A stretch of DNA of 64,000 bases, from contig NW_002476559.1 in NCBI RefSeq assembly GCF_000189635.1, positions 992,001 through 1,056,000 on the forward strand, written 5' to 3'. The notes below the pieces were generated by a model. That model had not been told where the DNA came from, did no database searches, and saw only the letters and a program-made list of their open reading frames with translations. A program made the translations under genes and the position numbers. This document shows positions 24,351 to 35,326 of the stretch, piece by piece. Origin of the DNA: Tetrahymena thermophila SB210. Lineage: Eukaryota; Ciliophora; Oligohymenophorea; Hymenostomatida; Tetrahymenidae. Position 1 is the first letter of the stretch, and every line of letters starts with the position of its first letter.

Positions 24351-27036
24351 ATGGGAACTAACTTAAAAAAATCAGACTAAAACAACTAATAGACATAATA
24401 AAAAAGCAAAGTATCCACTCCAAGAAGCAAGAAAACTCCAAAGCCAATTTAATCATAAAAGCAGTCGCTAAAGATAGGGGATAAGATTACATAGGATGGT
24501 ATAGTATAAAAGAGCTAATTAACTAAGAGCGACTCTAAAATTACTAATTAAATGAATACTTCAGAAGACAATATTAAATTAAATAAGATAGATAAATAAT
24601 GTAATGAAAACCAAGATAAAAAAAGCTTAGGCAGCGCATAAAATTTTTAAATGAATTAGTAGAATACAGAAAACTTAGGCGAAATGAATAATTATAACAA
24701 TAGCATCCATTTAAATATAAATTATTTTCCTTCTTGCATGGAAGAACCCAATTTTGCAGTACATAATAACTCCTCTAGCTCTCTTTCTAACTCATCTGGA
24801 TAGCCGAAAAAGCAAAGAGTTATAATTAAATAATCCTAGTCAAATGAAGTAAACTAATTCTAGGGAGCACCCCAAGTAAACAAAGCAGAAAATGTGTATA
24901 AGAAATCAGAAAAAAGGATAATAGACTTATAAGATAATTGCCAAAACAACCATATAAATGGAGTTGATTTTAGCTTTCAAATGAACAATGACAACTGTTA
25001 AGGAGACTTTCAAAATGATTGTAATCCATCATAAATAACTCCTAGTAATACAAACACAAATATATTATTTACAAATTACTTTTGCTTATTTGTTTGATAT
25101 ATTTAATAATTAATTAGATATTTTAAATTTAATATTCATTCACTAATCTAATATTTTTAAATACTTAGGCGGGCTATATCAAAATAATCAAAATTTGAAT
25201 TAGCAAAATAATAAATAGTAGAATTAATAAATTGCATGGCTCCAACAAGCTAAAAAAGAAGACATTTTAGATCATCAGCAGCAGAATCAATAATATCAAA
25301 TTATTTTAGACAGAAAAAACTCAAAAAATGCAAGCAAAGAAAAAGAGAATCCTGAAATAGGTTTGAAATAAGCTCATTATAACAATAATTATGGAAGCAA
25401 TGGCAATAATAATAACAATAATAATTTTAATAACCATGGTAATTAACTCCTTAGGTAAAATTAAAACTTACTTTAAAACCCTTTAGCTATGCAGAATATG
25501 TAAAGTTCGCCAATAAACTCACTAGTTGGCAGCAACGGAGAAAGATAAAAGTTAAATATTTCTCTCTCTGATTAGTTAGTAGTGAAGAAAAGTGGAAGAT
25601 ATTTAGATGATTATGATAATGTTGAGTAAGATTCAAACTCACAAAACAATGGTAAAAGACTTATTATGCTAGGGAGAGGAGGGTTTGGCTAAGTCTTTCT
25701 TGTGAAGTAAAAATAAGGAAATAAAGAGGAGAGGGCGATGAAAGTAATTATGAAATCTGTCTAAGAATCAATTAGAGAAGTAATGATATTGAAGAAATTT
25801 TCACATCCTAATGTGCTTAAAATTTACGAATATTTCGAAGATGATTAGAATATTTATGTAATCACTGAGAGATGTTATGGTTATAACTTGTTCGATTATA
25901 TTATACTAAGAGGAAAGTTTGTTGAATAAGAAACTTGCAAGATTGCTGATGGTGTTTTAAGAGCTTTAGCAGAAGCTCACAAACAGAATATAGTCCATAG
26001 AGACGTTAAGCCAGAAAATATCATGCTCGATTTCGATGAAACAAGATAAAAGTTTGTAGTAAAGTTGATTGATTGGGGTTTAGCAGAGGAGATAAAAGGA
26101 GATTATTTGTCAAAAAGATGTGGCACTCTTCATTATCTCGCCCCAGAAGTATTAAATAAAAGATATAATGAAAAAGTTGATTTATGGAGTTTAGGCATGG
26201 TCCTTTATACTCTCATTTAAGGATCGCCGCCTATTTGTGGCAAGTCCTAAATGGATATTTTAGAATAAGTTTAAGAATTCAGATGCGATTTTAAATATCG
26301 TTGCTGGATTGATATTTCAGACGAAGCTAAAGATCTTATTTTAAAGCTTTTAGAGAGAGATTTTAATAAAAGAATCAGCGCAGCAGAAGCTCTCAAGCAT
26401 CCATGGTTTCATAAATTCCTCGGCTAGGCTAATATCAACACTCAGGATCTTACAATTTCCTATTAAAGTCTAGTTAAGTATACTGAGCAGAACGCATTTA
26501 AAAAGACCATTTTAGGTTTCTTTGCATCTCACGTAGTATCAAAGAGAGAAAGAGTCAAATATATTGAAATGTTTTAAGCTCTTGATACAGATAAAAACGG
26601 TGAATTGAGCATTGAAGAATTAAAAGCAGGATTCTCTAAAATATTTGACAAACAAGAATTGGAAGTTTGTGAAAAGAATATTGAAGATATATTCTAAAAG
26701 TCGCTAAGTTCAATGTTTGAAAACGCTTAAGGTATTAAGTATGAGGAATTTATAAGCTCTATGCTAGCATGCAGTGCAACCTACTCTTAAGATCAGCTGC
26801 TTGAAGCTTTCCAAGTATTTGACAAAGACAGAAACGGTAAGATTTCATTAAATGAAATAATACAAACTCTTGGAATCTAAGAGTAAACAGAATTGATAGA
26901 TTGTTTCAAAAAAATAATTGAACAATCAGATAACAATTAAGATGGTGAAATAGACTTTGAAGAATTCAGATAAATTATGACCAATTTCTTAGATAAGCAC
27001 TCTCAAGACCTTTTGTCCTAAGAAATATATTTGTGA
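24351..27036 (+). CDS. Calcium-dependent protein kinase (CDPK)
   Basis: Two exons (24351-25044 and 25169-27036) encode 853 residues. The first 390 or so are an Asn/Gln/Ser-rich extension. The kinase domain follows, with Gly loop LGRGGFGQV (near 400), ATP-binding Lys423 in AMK, catalytic loop HRDVKPEN with Asp510, metal-binding Asp533 and APEVL. The DFG motif reads D-W-G. A CDPK-type junction leads to EF hands: DTDKNGELSIEE (near 704), a second degenerate one around ENAQGIKYEEF, DKDRNGKISLNE (near 783) and DNNQDGEIDFEE (near 819). CDPKs phosphorylate Ser/Thr in response to Ca2+ binding to their own EF hands, and are typical of plants, ciliates and apicomplexans. All catalytic residues are present, so activity is expected. 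The N-terminus MGTN could be myristoylated, but the residue after it is not ideal. Confidence 0.95.
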
Positions 27037-29186
27037 GGGAGAAAGAATCAAATGAAAAACAATCAAAAATAAACCAATAAAATTAATTTATTTAAGTTAT
27101 TTCTAATTTTATTATAAAATTAGCTGACTAGAATCTGTTTTTATTAAAAAATAAATCAATTCAGTTAGCCAATTCTTTAGCCATCCAACAGGCATTCTTA
27201 AATTAAATTATTTCAATAATTTGAAAAAATCAAATAAAAATAAAATAATAATTTCTATATTTATTTATAATTTTCTCTACCAGTAGATGACAAAATCTAC
27301 ACCAAATTTACAAATTTTCGTATGTATGTAAGTATCTATTTATAAAATTAAATAACTAGATTTTGAAATGTATTTTATGGAAAATTTAGTTATTTTATTT
27401 CTTTTTCGTTCATGCTAATATGTTTTTTATGTTAAACAATAAAAACATATTTTATTTTAAAAAAAATATTTTGTAAACTTTAATCATTAAACTTTATTTA
27501 GCAAAAGCTCATCTCTATGAATTTATAAATATTAAATGACACTTTTTTACTAAATCACTGTTTTATTTTAGGTTTGGCTACATTTTTTTTAATTAAGAAA
27601 AATAAATCAAATTCCTTCAAATTTAAATTGCTTTTAAAAAGCTTGGAATAATTAAAAATGAAATTAAATAAATACTTTTTTGATAATTAAATAAATAAAA
27701 CAATTATTTTTTATTTATTTATTTATTTATTTATTTATTTGTATTTTACTTTATTATTATTTTTAATTGCTAAAATTAATTACTAAAGAATTCACTAAGA
27801 AATTAAACTTTCTAAAATTAAAAAATATGACACTTTATTATGATTATTTATAATAAATAAGCACATTAATCAAATACCAAAATTTATTTTCTAAAAAGAG
27901 TATTTTACAGCTGAGATATTTAAATTTCTAATGAAAATTTTCTAAAAATTAGACTAGAATTATTTCTAGAAAAAATGGGTAAATATCAAATAAAAGAAAA
28001 TGATTATAAAAAGAATATTATTATATTAATACCAAAAACAAATACTTATAAATTATAATAGATTATTGGTACAAATTTTTTAATAAATTATCAACTTAAT
28101 TAATTCATTGTTTTTGGAGGAGCTCTAGAAAAGATTAGATGTTTGTAAGTGAATATATATATGAATGAGTGATTAATAGATTTTAAGGTGTATTTTTGTG
28201 TTTATTCAGTGAGTTTGAGGAGTTTGTTTTAAAAGAGGAAGAAGAAAGGTATTAATGAAGACAATTATTTATTTTTACTATTAAATATTATTAATTGAGT
28301 TGTGATAGTTCTATTGTTTATTCATTAAACGATGCTGACTGTGAATGTAGACAAATAGTATTAGATAGAAAACCACAGCTAAATTCTGTAGTGTAGTGTG
28401 TTTTTGTGTGAGTACGGGAATAAATTCTAATCAAATTAATAGATTTAGTTGATATAATTTAATAACATAATTTATAAAGTTAATAACAGTCGTAAAATAT
28501 TGAAATTTTTGTTTTTATAATTTTATTAAAATTTGTAAAATTTTGATGGTTGAAAGCTTCATTTATATATAAGGATAGCACTTCAATCAATAGTCAATCA
28601 TCTACTAAATTCTTTATTATCTCATTCATTTATTTATTATTTATTTTTTGTTTATAAAATAATTATTTTTAAATATATAAGTAGTTTTTATTCAAAGTAG
28701 CCTTCCTACCTATTTAGTATATATAATTATCTTTTTTCACTGTAGAAAGCCTCAAGTAATTATTCATTTAATATCAATAGTATCAGTCCATATTAGCTAT
28801 ATAAATATCTATCTATTTTTCTATGTATTTGCATAGAATGATTGACGGATGGATCGATGAATGGATTCAAGTATGTGTTTTAATGAATATGTCTTTTTTT
28901 TAAAGCATGTATTTTATTTATTTTTGTTTTTTGTTTGCTTCCAAAATATTTGTGAATGATTTAATTATGGATAAATAAGCTTTTGATTGTTTTTAATTAT
29001 TCTTAGCTATCTATTTTACCAATCTTATTTTGTTTGTTTATTTGTTTTATTTTTTTATATATTTGTTTGTTTGTTAATGGCATTTTTATGAAGACTTTTT
29101 TGATTTTTTTTACTTTGTTTGAATTATTTTATGGACAAATAAAAATGATTATGATTATTCATTTTGTTTCAGCTAATTTAATGCAT
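27037..29186. other. Gene-free region between convergent genes
   Basis: 2.15 kb between the kinase and MYB stops, both reading toward it. It contains a TTTA tandem repeat (about 27710-27740), poly-A and poly-T runs, and a slightly less AT-rich patch at 28110-28430 that could be part of the MYB 3' untranslated region. No reading frame of note. Confidence 0.55.
27710..27740. repeat. TTTA microsatellite
   Basis: About seven copies of TTTA in the spacer downstream of the kinase gene. Confidence 0.65.
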
Positions 29187-32100
29187 TCATTGGTAAGTTG
29201 AAAAGCTCTTTCTTGTGTGTTCTTCTTTGACCAATTTTTCATTGCTTTCTGTTTAGTCTTAAGGATGAGAATGAGCTATTTTTGACTATAACATCTATCC
29301 AAGTAGTTTTTGATTTTCAGGGTCTAAGGAATTGATTTCTTTCATAAGGCTTTCCAAAGTTGTTGGAATATTGGCTTTATTATTTGAGTTAGAGGATTCT
29401 GCATTTTTGTCGTCTCTCTTTTGCTCAGCAACTTATGGTGAAATAGAAATGCTGCTGCCATTCTTATTGCTTGCATTGTTTGAGTTATTTTCGTTGGTTT
29501 GGTAACCTATTAAATCGTTGGGGTTAATTTATTGATTCTGTTAATGCTATTAATTATTATTGTTATTATTAAAATTATTGTTTTGATTAGATTTATTCTA
29601 ATTAGCACCTTAATTATTGTTGTTGCTATTGAAGAATTAAGTAGAAGTCATCCCAGGTGTAGGTGTAGGAGTAGGAGGAGCGAAGTGGAAATTATTCATA
29701 GATGAAATACCATTGTTTTCAAAAGGTTGATAGTTGTTTGATACTATATTCATGTAAGTACTGTTATCTCCTTCAAGCTTATCTAATTCATTTAAGGTAC
29801 CACCTCCTATTTTTTAGAGAGGTGCAAACTTATTAGGCATATAATAGGGAGTCATCATGGGATATTAGTTAAAGATACCAGGTGTTGATATACCTAACTA
29901 TCCTGGTGTGTAGACTAAGTATGAACTACCAACAAGAGGAGTGATTGCAGATGGAGTGTTATTTCCTATTCCAGAAATAGGAGGTTTGAACAAAGGTAGT
30001 TGATTTCTAGGTGCAGGGGAGTTTATACCAGGTAAGACAAACATTGGAGATGCAGCTTCATGCTAGCTGGCGCTGGAAGGTTAGTTAAGCTGAGCTTGGC
30101 TATTTACTTGAATTTGGTTATTATGGAATCCTGTATAAAAAGGCATATATTAGTTATTCATGAAATTTAAACCGTTTTGATTGTAAGCGGCAGAGGGTGT
30201 AGAAGACATAAATTCTAAGTTTCCTGTGCTCATCATTTGAATTCCTGCTAAAGTATTGTTTTCATTTTCATTGTTAGTGGGAACATTAGCAGGATTTGCA
30301 TTTGCGCCTCCATTTTATATTGGGTTGATAGAATCAGCTTTTGGAATCTTAATATTTTAACCTTATATTCCTCTTCTTGCTAAAATTGAGTTAGAGTTTG
30401 CAGGTTGGTTTTACTTATCTCCTTATTAAGAATCTAAATTGTTAGCATTTATATTACCAGAGAAGGTTAAGCGATTGAGATTTAAAGCATTTCCTCTACT
30501 TTACATAGCTTCCTTTCCATCTTCACTATTCTTTTATGCCAAACTGATATTTGTTTTCTTATTATTGTCTTCCTCTTCTTCTTCAATTTAAGGATTTCCT
30601 TCCATTAATTCTTCATCTTAATCATCTTGCTCTTCAATCTTTAGGTTCTTTCTGTCATTGTTATTTGTGCTATTAGAATGTACCAAGTTATTTGCAAAAG
30701 TATTTTTTTGCTAATTCCTCCTATTTTATCAAAGTTAAGAATTAAATTTAAATTCATATAAAACTGTATGTATGATCATTTATGTATAAAATTCTATTTA
30801 AAGGCTTGAAAAAACATTAATAGATTGATTGATTTAATAATCGACTAATTAATTGATTTATACTTTCATTCAACCTAAAAACTTAATATAAAATTCTATT
30901 TGTTATTTATTATAATTGCATGAAAATTAGTATTTGAAAATATTTATTTTGCTTTTCGTTTATTAACTTGGGAGAATTATTTATAGTTGTATTTCGCAAA
31001 AGTAAAATAAGCAAATAAACGAGGAATGGAGGGAAGAAAGATTTATCTGACAAGAGAGCAAAAAAAATAAGTAGATAGATTGATAATGATAGATTTATTG
31101 ATTGATTAATTATTTTTCGTTTAATTGAGAGTAAGGGAATGTAAAGACTTAAAATTTATGATAAAAATAAATTTTTTCATTATTAATTAGGAGTGACAGA
31201 CAGATTCAAATTTTAGTATGTTAGTGGTGTTATTTGTAGTTAATTATAATAAATGTAATTGATTGCTTTTACTTATCTTATTTTTTGTGTGGGAAATTTT
31301 AAAAAATTATTATTGCAATTAATTCAATGAACCATAAATAATCTTCAAAAAAATATATGTTTTTATGCATGTTAATTTGTTTATTTGCCGCTATCCTTAT
31401 AAATTAAGCAAGATCCTTTTTAATCAAATTTTAAGAGATATTTAAATTAAAATTGATTGTGTTCTATTTATTTTTCATTTAAAATCATTCATTTATTGAT
31501 TGATTTGATTTGATTTGATTTATTTTTTTCAAATTTTTAGGAGCTATTACTATTATTTCAAATTTTCTTTTGTTTGTTTACTTTATAATTTCCAATGATT
31601 TTTCTAATTTGCAAAAATTTAATTATTTATCAGTGCTGCTTTCGGAGCTGCTTGCTTGCTTGTTTGTTTGATTATTTTGTTTTGCTTTACTTTGTTTTGT
31701 TTGTACTTTTACTATTAAAGCGCTTTCTTGATTGATATTAAATTAATTAAATTTTGATAGAACAGCCACAGAGAAAGAGAAAAAACTTCCTATCATCTTG
31801 AAATCATACAAATAAAAGCGAATAACTGCTTTACAGCACTAATTAAAAATAACAGATATCTGGAGGAGGAGTTTGTTCAAATTATCATTAAATCTCTCCT
31901 GAATCCGAATTAAATCTATCTTAATTGCGAATTAAATCTCTCAGTAACCAAAATTGACTAAGATATTTCTCTAAAATTGATCGCAATTGTCATATCTTTT
32001 TTTTCCCTTCCCTTATTTCTAAAATTTGAAAGGATGAATGGGATAAATGAGAGTCAGAGGGAGTATATTAAGTTTTTATGCAATTATTATATTGATTTCA

Positions 32101-33385
32101 ATATTAAACAAGATTTATATATATTAATATATGAAGTTGTCTATTACTTTTTGTTTGTTTCATTTTGCATGGCGAATTGCTGGCTCGCGTTAGCTACAGC
32201 TTAGTTTATATGGGAGTACATGGAAGCTGGAGCATTCAATCCAAGCTTTCCATTACCATTGTGCATATTTTGAGAATTTTATAGATGATTATTGTTATGA
32301 GAGCGCTCATCATCTTCTTCTTCATCATCATCATCTTCATCGTCATCGTCATCATCGTCGTCTTCGTCGTTCTCACCATCAACGTCGTCTTCTTCCATCA
32401 CGTTTAGATTTTTGGCAGCTACCTTTTGAACTTATATCTGCTTTTTCTTAGATGCGTTGTTCTTGGTGTTGTTTGAGCAAGCATCTTTTACTTTTTAGTT
32501 ATTATCACTATTTTTATTTGCTATGTAGGAATTATCATCTGAGAGATAAATACGACTAATGTGTGAATAGAAACGATTTTTCACTGTATTTTCAGGACGA
32601 CCAACAAGCTCATTTGAAATAGCAGACCATTTAGGACCTTGCTCTAAGAACATGTCCAAAATTTTCTGATCTTCTTCTTCTGTCCAAGGACTTCTTTTAA
32701 TCGAAGGGTCTAGCTTGTTAATATAACGCTCACGGACTTGTTTGCCTGTTTTGCCTTCAATGTGTTGTGCAATCATACCCCAGTTCTTACCATACTTTTC
32801 GCTAAGTTCTAGCACTTTTTAGTCCTCTTCTGGTGTCCATGGCTTACGGACTTTAGTGGGCAAGATACGACGCCAGCGCTAAGAGCACTGAGATGCATTT
32901 CTACCAGGAATTTTAGCAGCTATTTCATTCCATTTTCCTGGCATTTGTTCACACAATCTCTTTAATAATTCATCTTCTTCACTTGTCCAAATTTTAATTT
33001 GACGCTTTTTCTTAACTATGTTGGCATGCTTGACAATAATTCTCTTATTCTTGAAATGAGAAATATTTATGTTATGATGACTATGAGGTACTGAACCAGG
33101 AGAATTATTAGAATCATTTAGCTAGTGGTTAGATCCTTTGTTATTCTTTAAATACTACTTGTAAGATGCACCACTACCTTCCAAAAAGCTAGTGCTATTT
33201 AAATTATGATTGCTAGAAGGCTGAATGCCGCCTACGCCGCCTAATGCATTCAGATTACCTTCACTATTGAGTCGGGCCTAATTAGCGTAGAGAGCTGGAT
33301 TGGCAAAATAATTCATGTTGTGCATCGCTTGCTAGATGGCTAATTAGCTTTATAATTAACTTTACATTCCTTCTGTCTTTATCAT
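29187..33385 (-). CDS. Three-repeat MYB transcription factor with Asn/Gln-rich tail
   Basis: Exon 1 runs 33385-32148 and exon 2 runs 30720-29187. They join in phase and give 923 residues. Three MYB repeats start at Trp133 (IWTSEEDELL), Trp183 (PWTPEEDQK) and Trp234 (PWTEEEDQK), about 50 residues apart. Each has the regularly spaced aromatic residues of the family and a recognition-helix region (GRNASQCSQRWRR, GKTGKQVRERY, GRPENTVKNRFYSH). This is the arrangement of animal c-MYB and plant 3R-MYB DNA-binding proteins, which often control cell-cycle genes. After the repeats comes an Asp/Glu run coded by GAT/GAC/GAA repeats, then exon 2: a 510-residue Asn/Gln/Pro-rich region suited to transcriptional regulation. 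The 1427 bp intron is exceptional here. If it is not an intron, exon 1 would run to a TGA at 32054 and exon 2 would be a separate gene. Confidence 0.85.
30721..32147 (-). other. Long intron of the MYB gene
   Basis: The donor is GTAATA after codon 412 plus two bases, and the acceptor is AAAATAG. Length 1427 bp. The sequence is AT-rich, with TTGATTGA, TTTGATTTGATT and TGTTTGTT repeats, and has no open frame of note. It is inferred from exact phase agreement and the lack of any in-frame ATG at the start of exon 2. Confidence 0.6.
32295..32395. repeat. Imperfect trinucleotide run coding for Asp/Glu
   Basis: A run of ATC/TTC/GTC triplets on the + strand reads as GAT/GAA/GAC on the coding minus strand. 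It gives an almost unbroken acidic stretch of about 30 residues after the MYB repeats. Mixed codon use shows it is not a pure microsatellite. Confidence 0.8.
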
Positions 33386-35312
33386 GTTCTTTATAATGCG
33401 TTTAATTAAAAAATAATTTCGTTATAATTAAATATTGCAAATATTTTTTTAGCTTTGCCTTTTGTTTTCTGCTGATTTGCTTTGCTTTACTTTGCTTTGC
33501 TTTGTTTAATTAATAGTATATTTATTTCCATTTCAATCTAGTTGATTTATCGATCAATCAATAAATCACTCACTCTTTCATTCATTCATTTATTCGTTCC
33601 TTTGTCGAGCATTGAAATTACATATCAAAAATTAAAGCAAACTTCTTTCCATTTATTATTTATTCTATTCATCCATTTAATCTTGATCAACTCGCTTTAA
33701 TTAATTGCCTCACTTTTTAATTTATGCATTTGCTTGCTCATTCAATCAAACTACTTACTTCCCTTGATACACACATTCATAGATACCTGCCTACCAATTT
33801 TTACATCAAACTAATTAGCTAAATGAATTAATAAATTGCTAATTGTCAAGCTATAAACAAACTAATTAATTAAAAAACAAACAATTTAGCACTCTAACAT
33901 ATCTTGCAGACTGTTTGTCTGTCTACATGACTGAACAAATTAATTATTTTATTGATTGTTTTAAAATAAAATTGTTCTTTATTAGTTATTTAAAGATATT
34001 TTTGGGCTTTTTTAAGATGCTAATTCAGTTATTCAACCTGTATGAACGTTTAACTTTTTGTCATTTTATTTACTGAAATTGATTTAGCTGGTTGGTAGGT
34101 AGATAGGTATGTAGGTATTATTTAATTTAGCTTATAAAGCAAAAATTATAGGTTAATAAATTTTTTCTCTCTGTTTTTTGAAGAGATAAGGAATTAATTT
34201 TAACCAAAACGCTTGTGAATTTTCTATAAACAAAATATTTAATTGTAGTCTTTGGGTATTCTTAACCATCCTAAAATTTTTGATAATTTTTTCTGGGAAG
34301 ATATAAAGTTTTTTTATTACATTTGAATGTTATCTCAATTCTAAAATGCATTCATTCACTCACTTCTAATTTTAAAAAAGTGAGCTATCGAAAAAAATTT
34401 ATGATTTAATTTTCAAATATTTGAGATTAATATGCCAATTGCTTCATTCTTTTAATTTGGAAGAATCTTAAATGTACTTTCAAATAAAATTTGACATAAT
34501 TGGGATAAGTAACAATAATAATTATAAGTATTTTTCATCCAAAATTCAGTAATTAAAAATTATGTTATAGTGTTTATTATGCTGTCTTTTTGCTATAATG
34601 AATTGTTTCTTTGCATTTTGTTAATGTAAAGTTAGTAAATTAAAGGGGGAAACTGAATAACCAACTGTAATTAGAGAGCTTTTTATGAGAAATATTATAT
34701 ATGATATTCGTTCTTTGACAATCATAAGTACTTGTAATCTATTCTATAATCAAACGAAATTTTTTGTTCTTTTATATTAAAATTACAGGGAAAGATTGTA
34801 AGCAAGGAAAGATATTTAGTTATAAATTGAAATCGTTTTCCAAATAAATTAGATTACTTATTCTAAGGTGCTTTACAAGCAAAAATAAAATGCAAAATTT
34901 TTAAAAGTTGTAATTTAATATTGGCTGCGAAAAAATATCATTCATTAATTCATCATTTTAAAGAAACTAGAAACTAATTTATTTTATCTTTTGGGCAAAA
35001 ATTTAGATCAATTATTAACCTACTGGCTCAAAAAAAATAACGAGGCTATTTTTATGCTTATAAAAGCTGTTTCGCGGTTGGTCTAAGGAATGAATAAGAT
35101 TAGAAAGTGGATAAATTTTTTAGTCAAGAACATTGATTTCAAAATATTGTGATAAGGAAGAATAAATATTTGAAGGTTTTTGATAATCTGATGAGTTCAA
35201 TTAACAAATTTTTATAATTCTAGCATCGAAAAAATCAATAGAAATTTGATATGATTATAATTTATTAAATAATCTAATTTGCTGAAACTTCTAAAATTGG
35301 ATTTAGTTTGGT

Positions 35313-35326
35313 AGAGAGAGAGAGAG
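35313..35326. repeat. GA dinucleotide repeat
   Basis: A short GAGAGA run in the gene-poor region upstream of the MYB gene. A similar one occurs at 36487-36504. Confidence 0.6.

Noticed and set aside
30405-30425. Partial match to the Tetrahymena chromosome breakage sequence
   Set aside because: Only the central AACCAACC-like core is present (minus strand) and it lies within the MYB coding exon. The flanks do not match and there is no telomere repeat nearby.
31977-32204. + strand frame of 75 residues
   Set aside because: It lies opposite the MYB exon 1 end and intron start. Hydrophobic content reflects AT-rich DNA.
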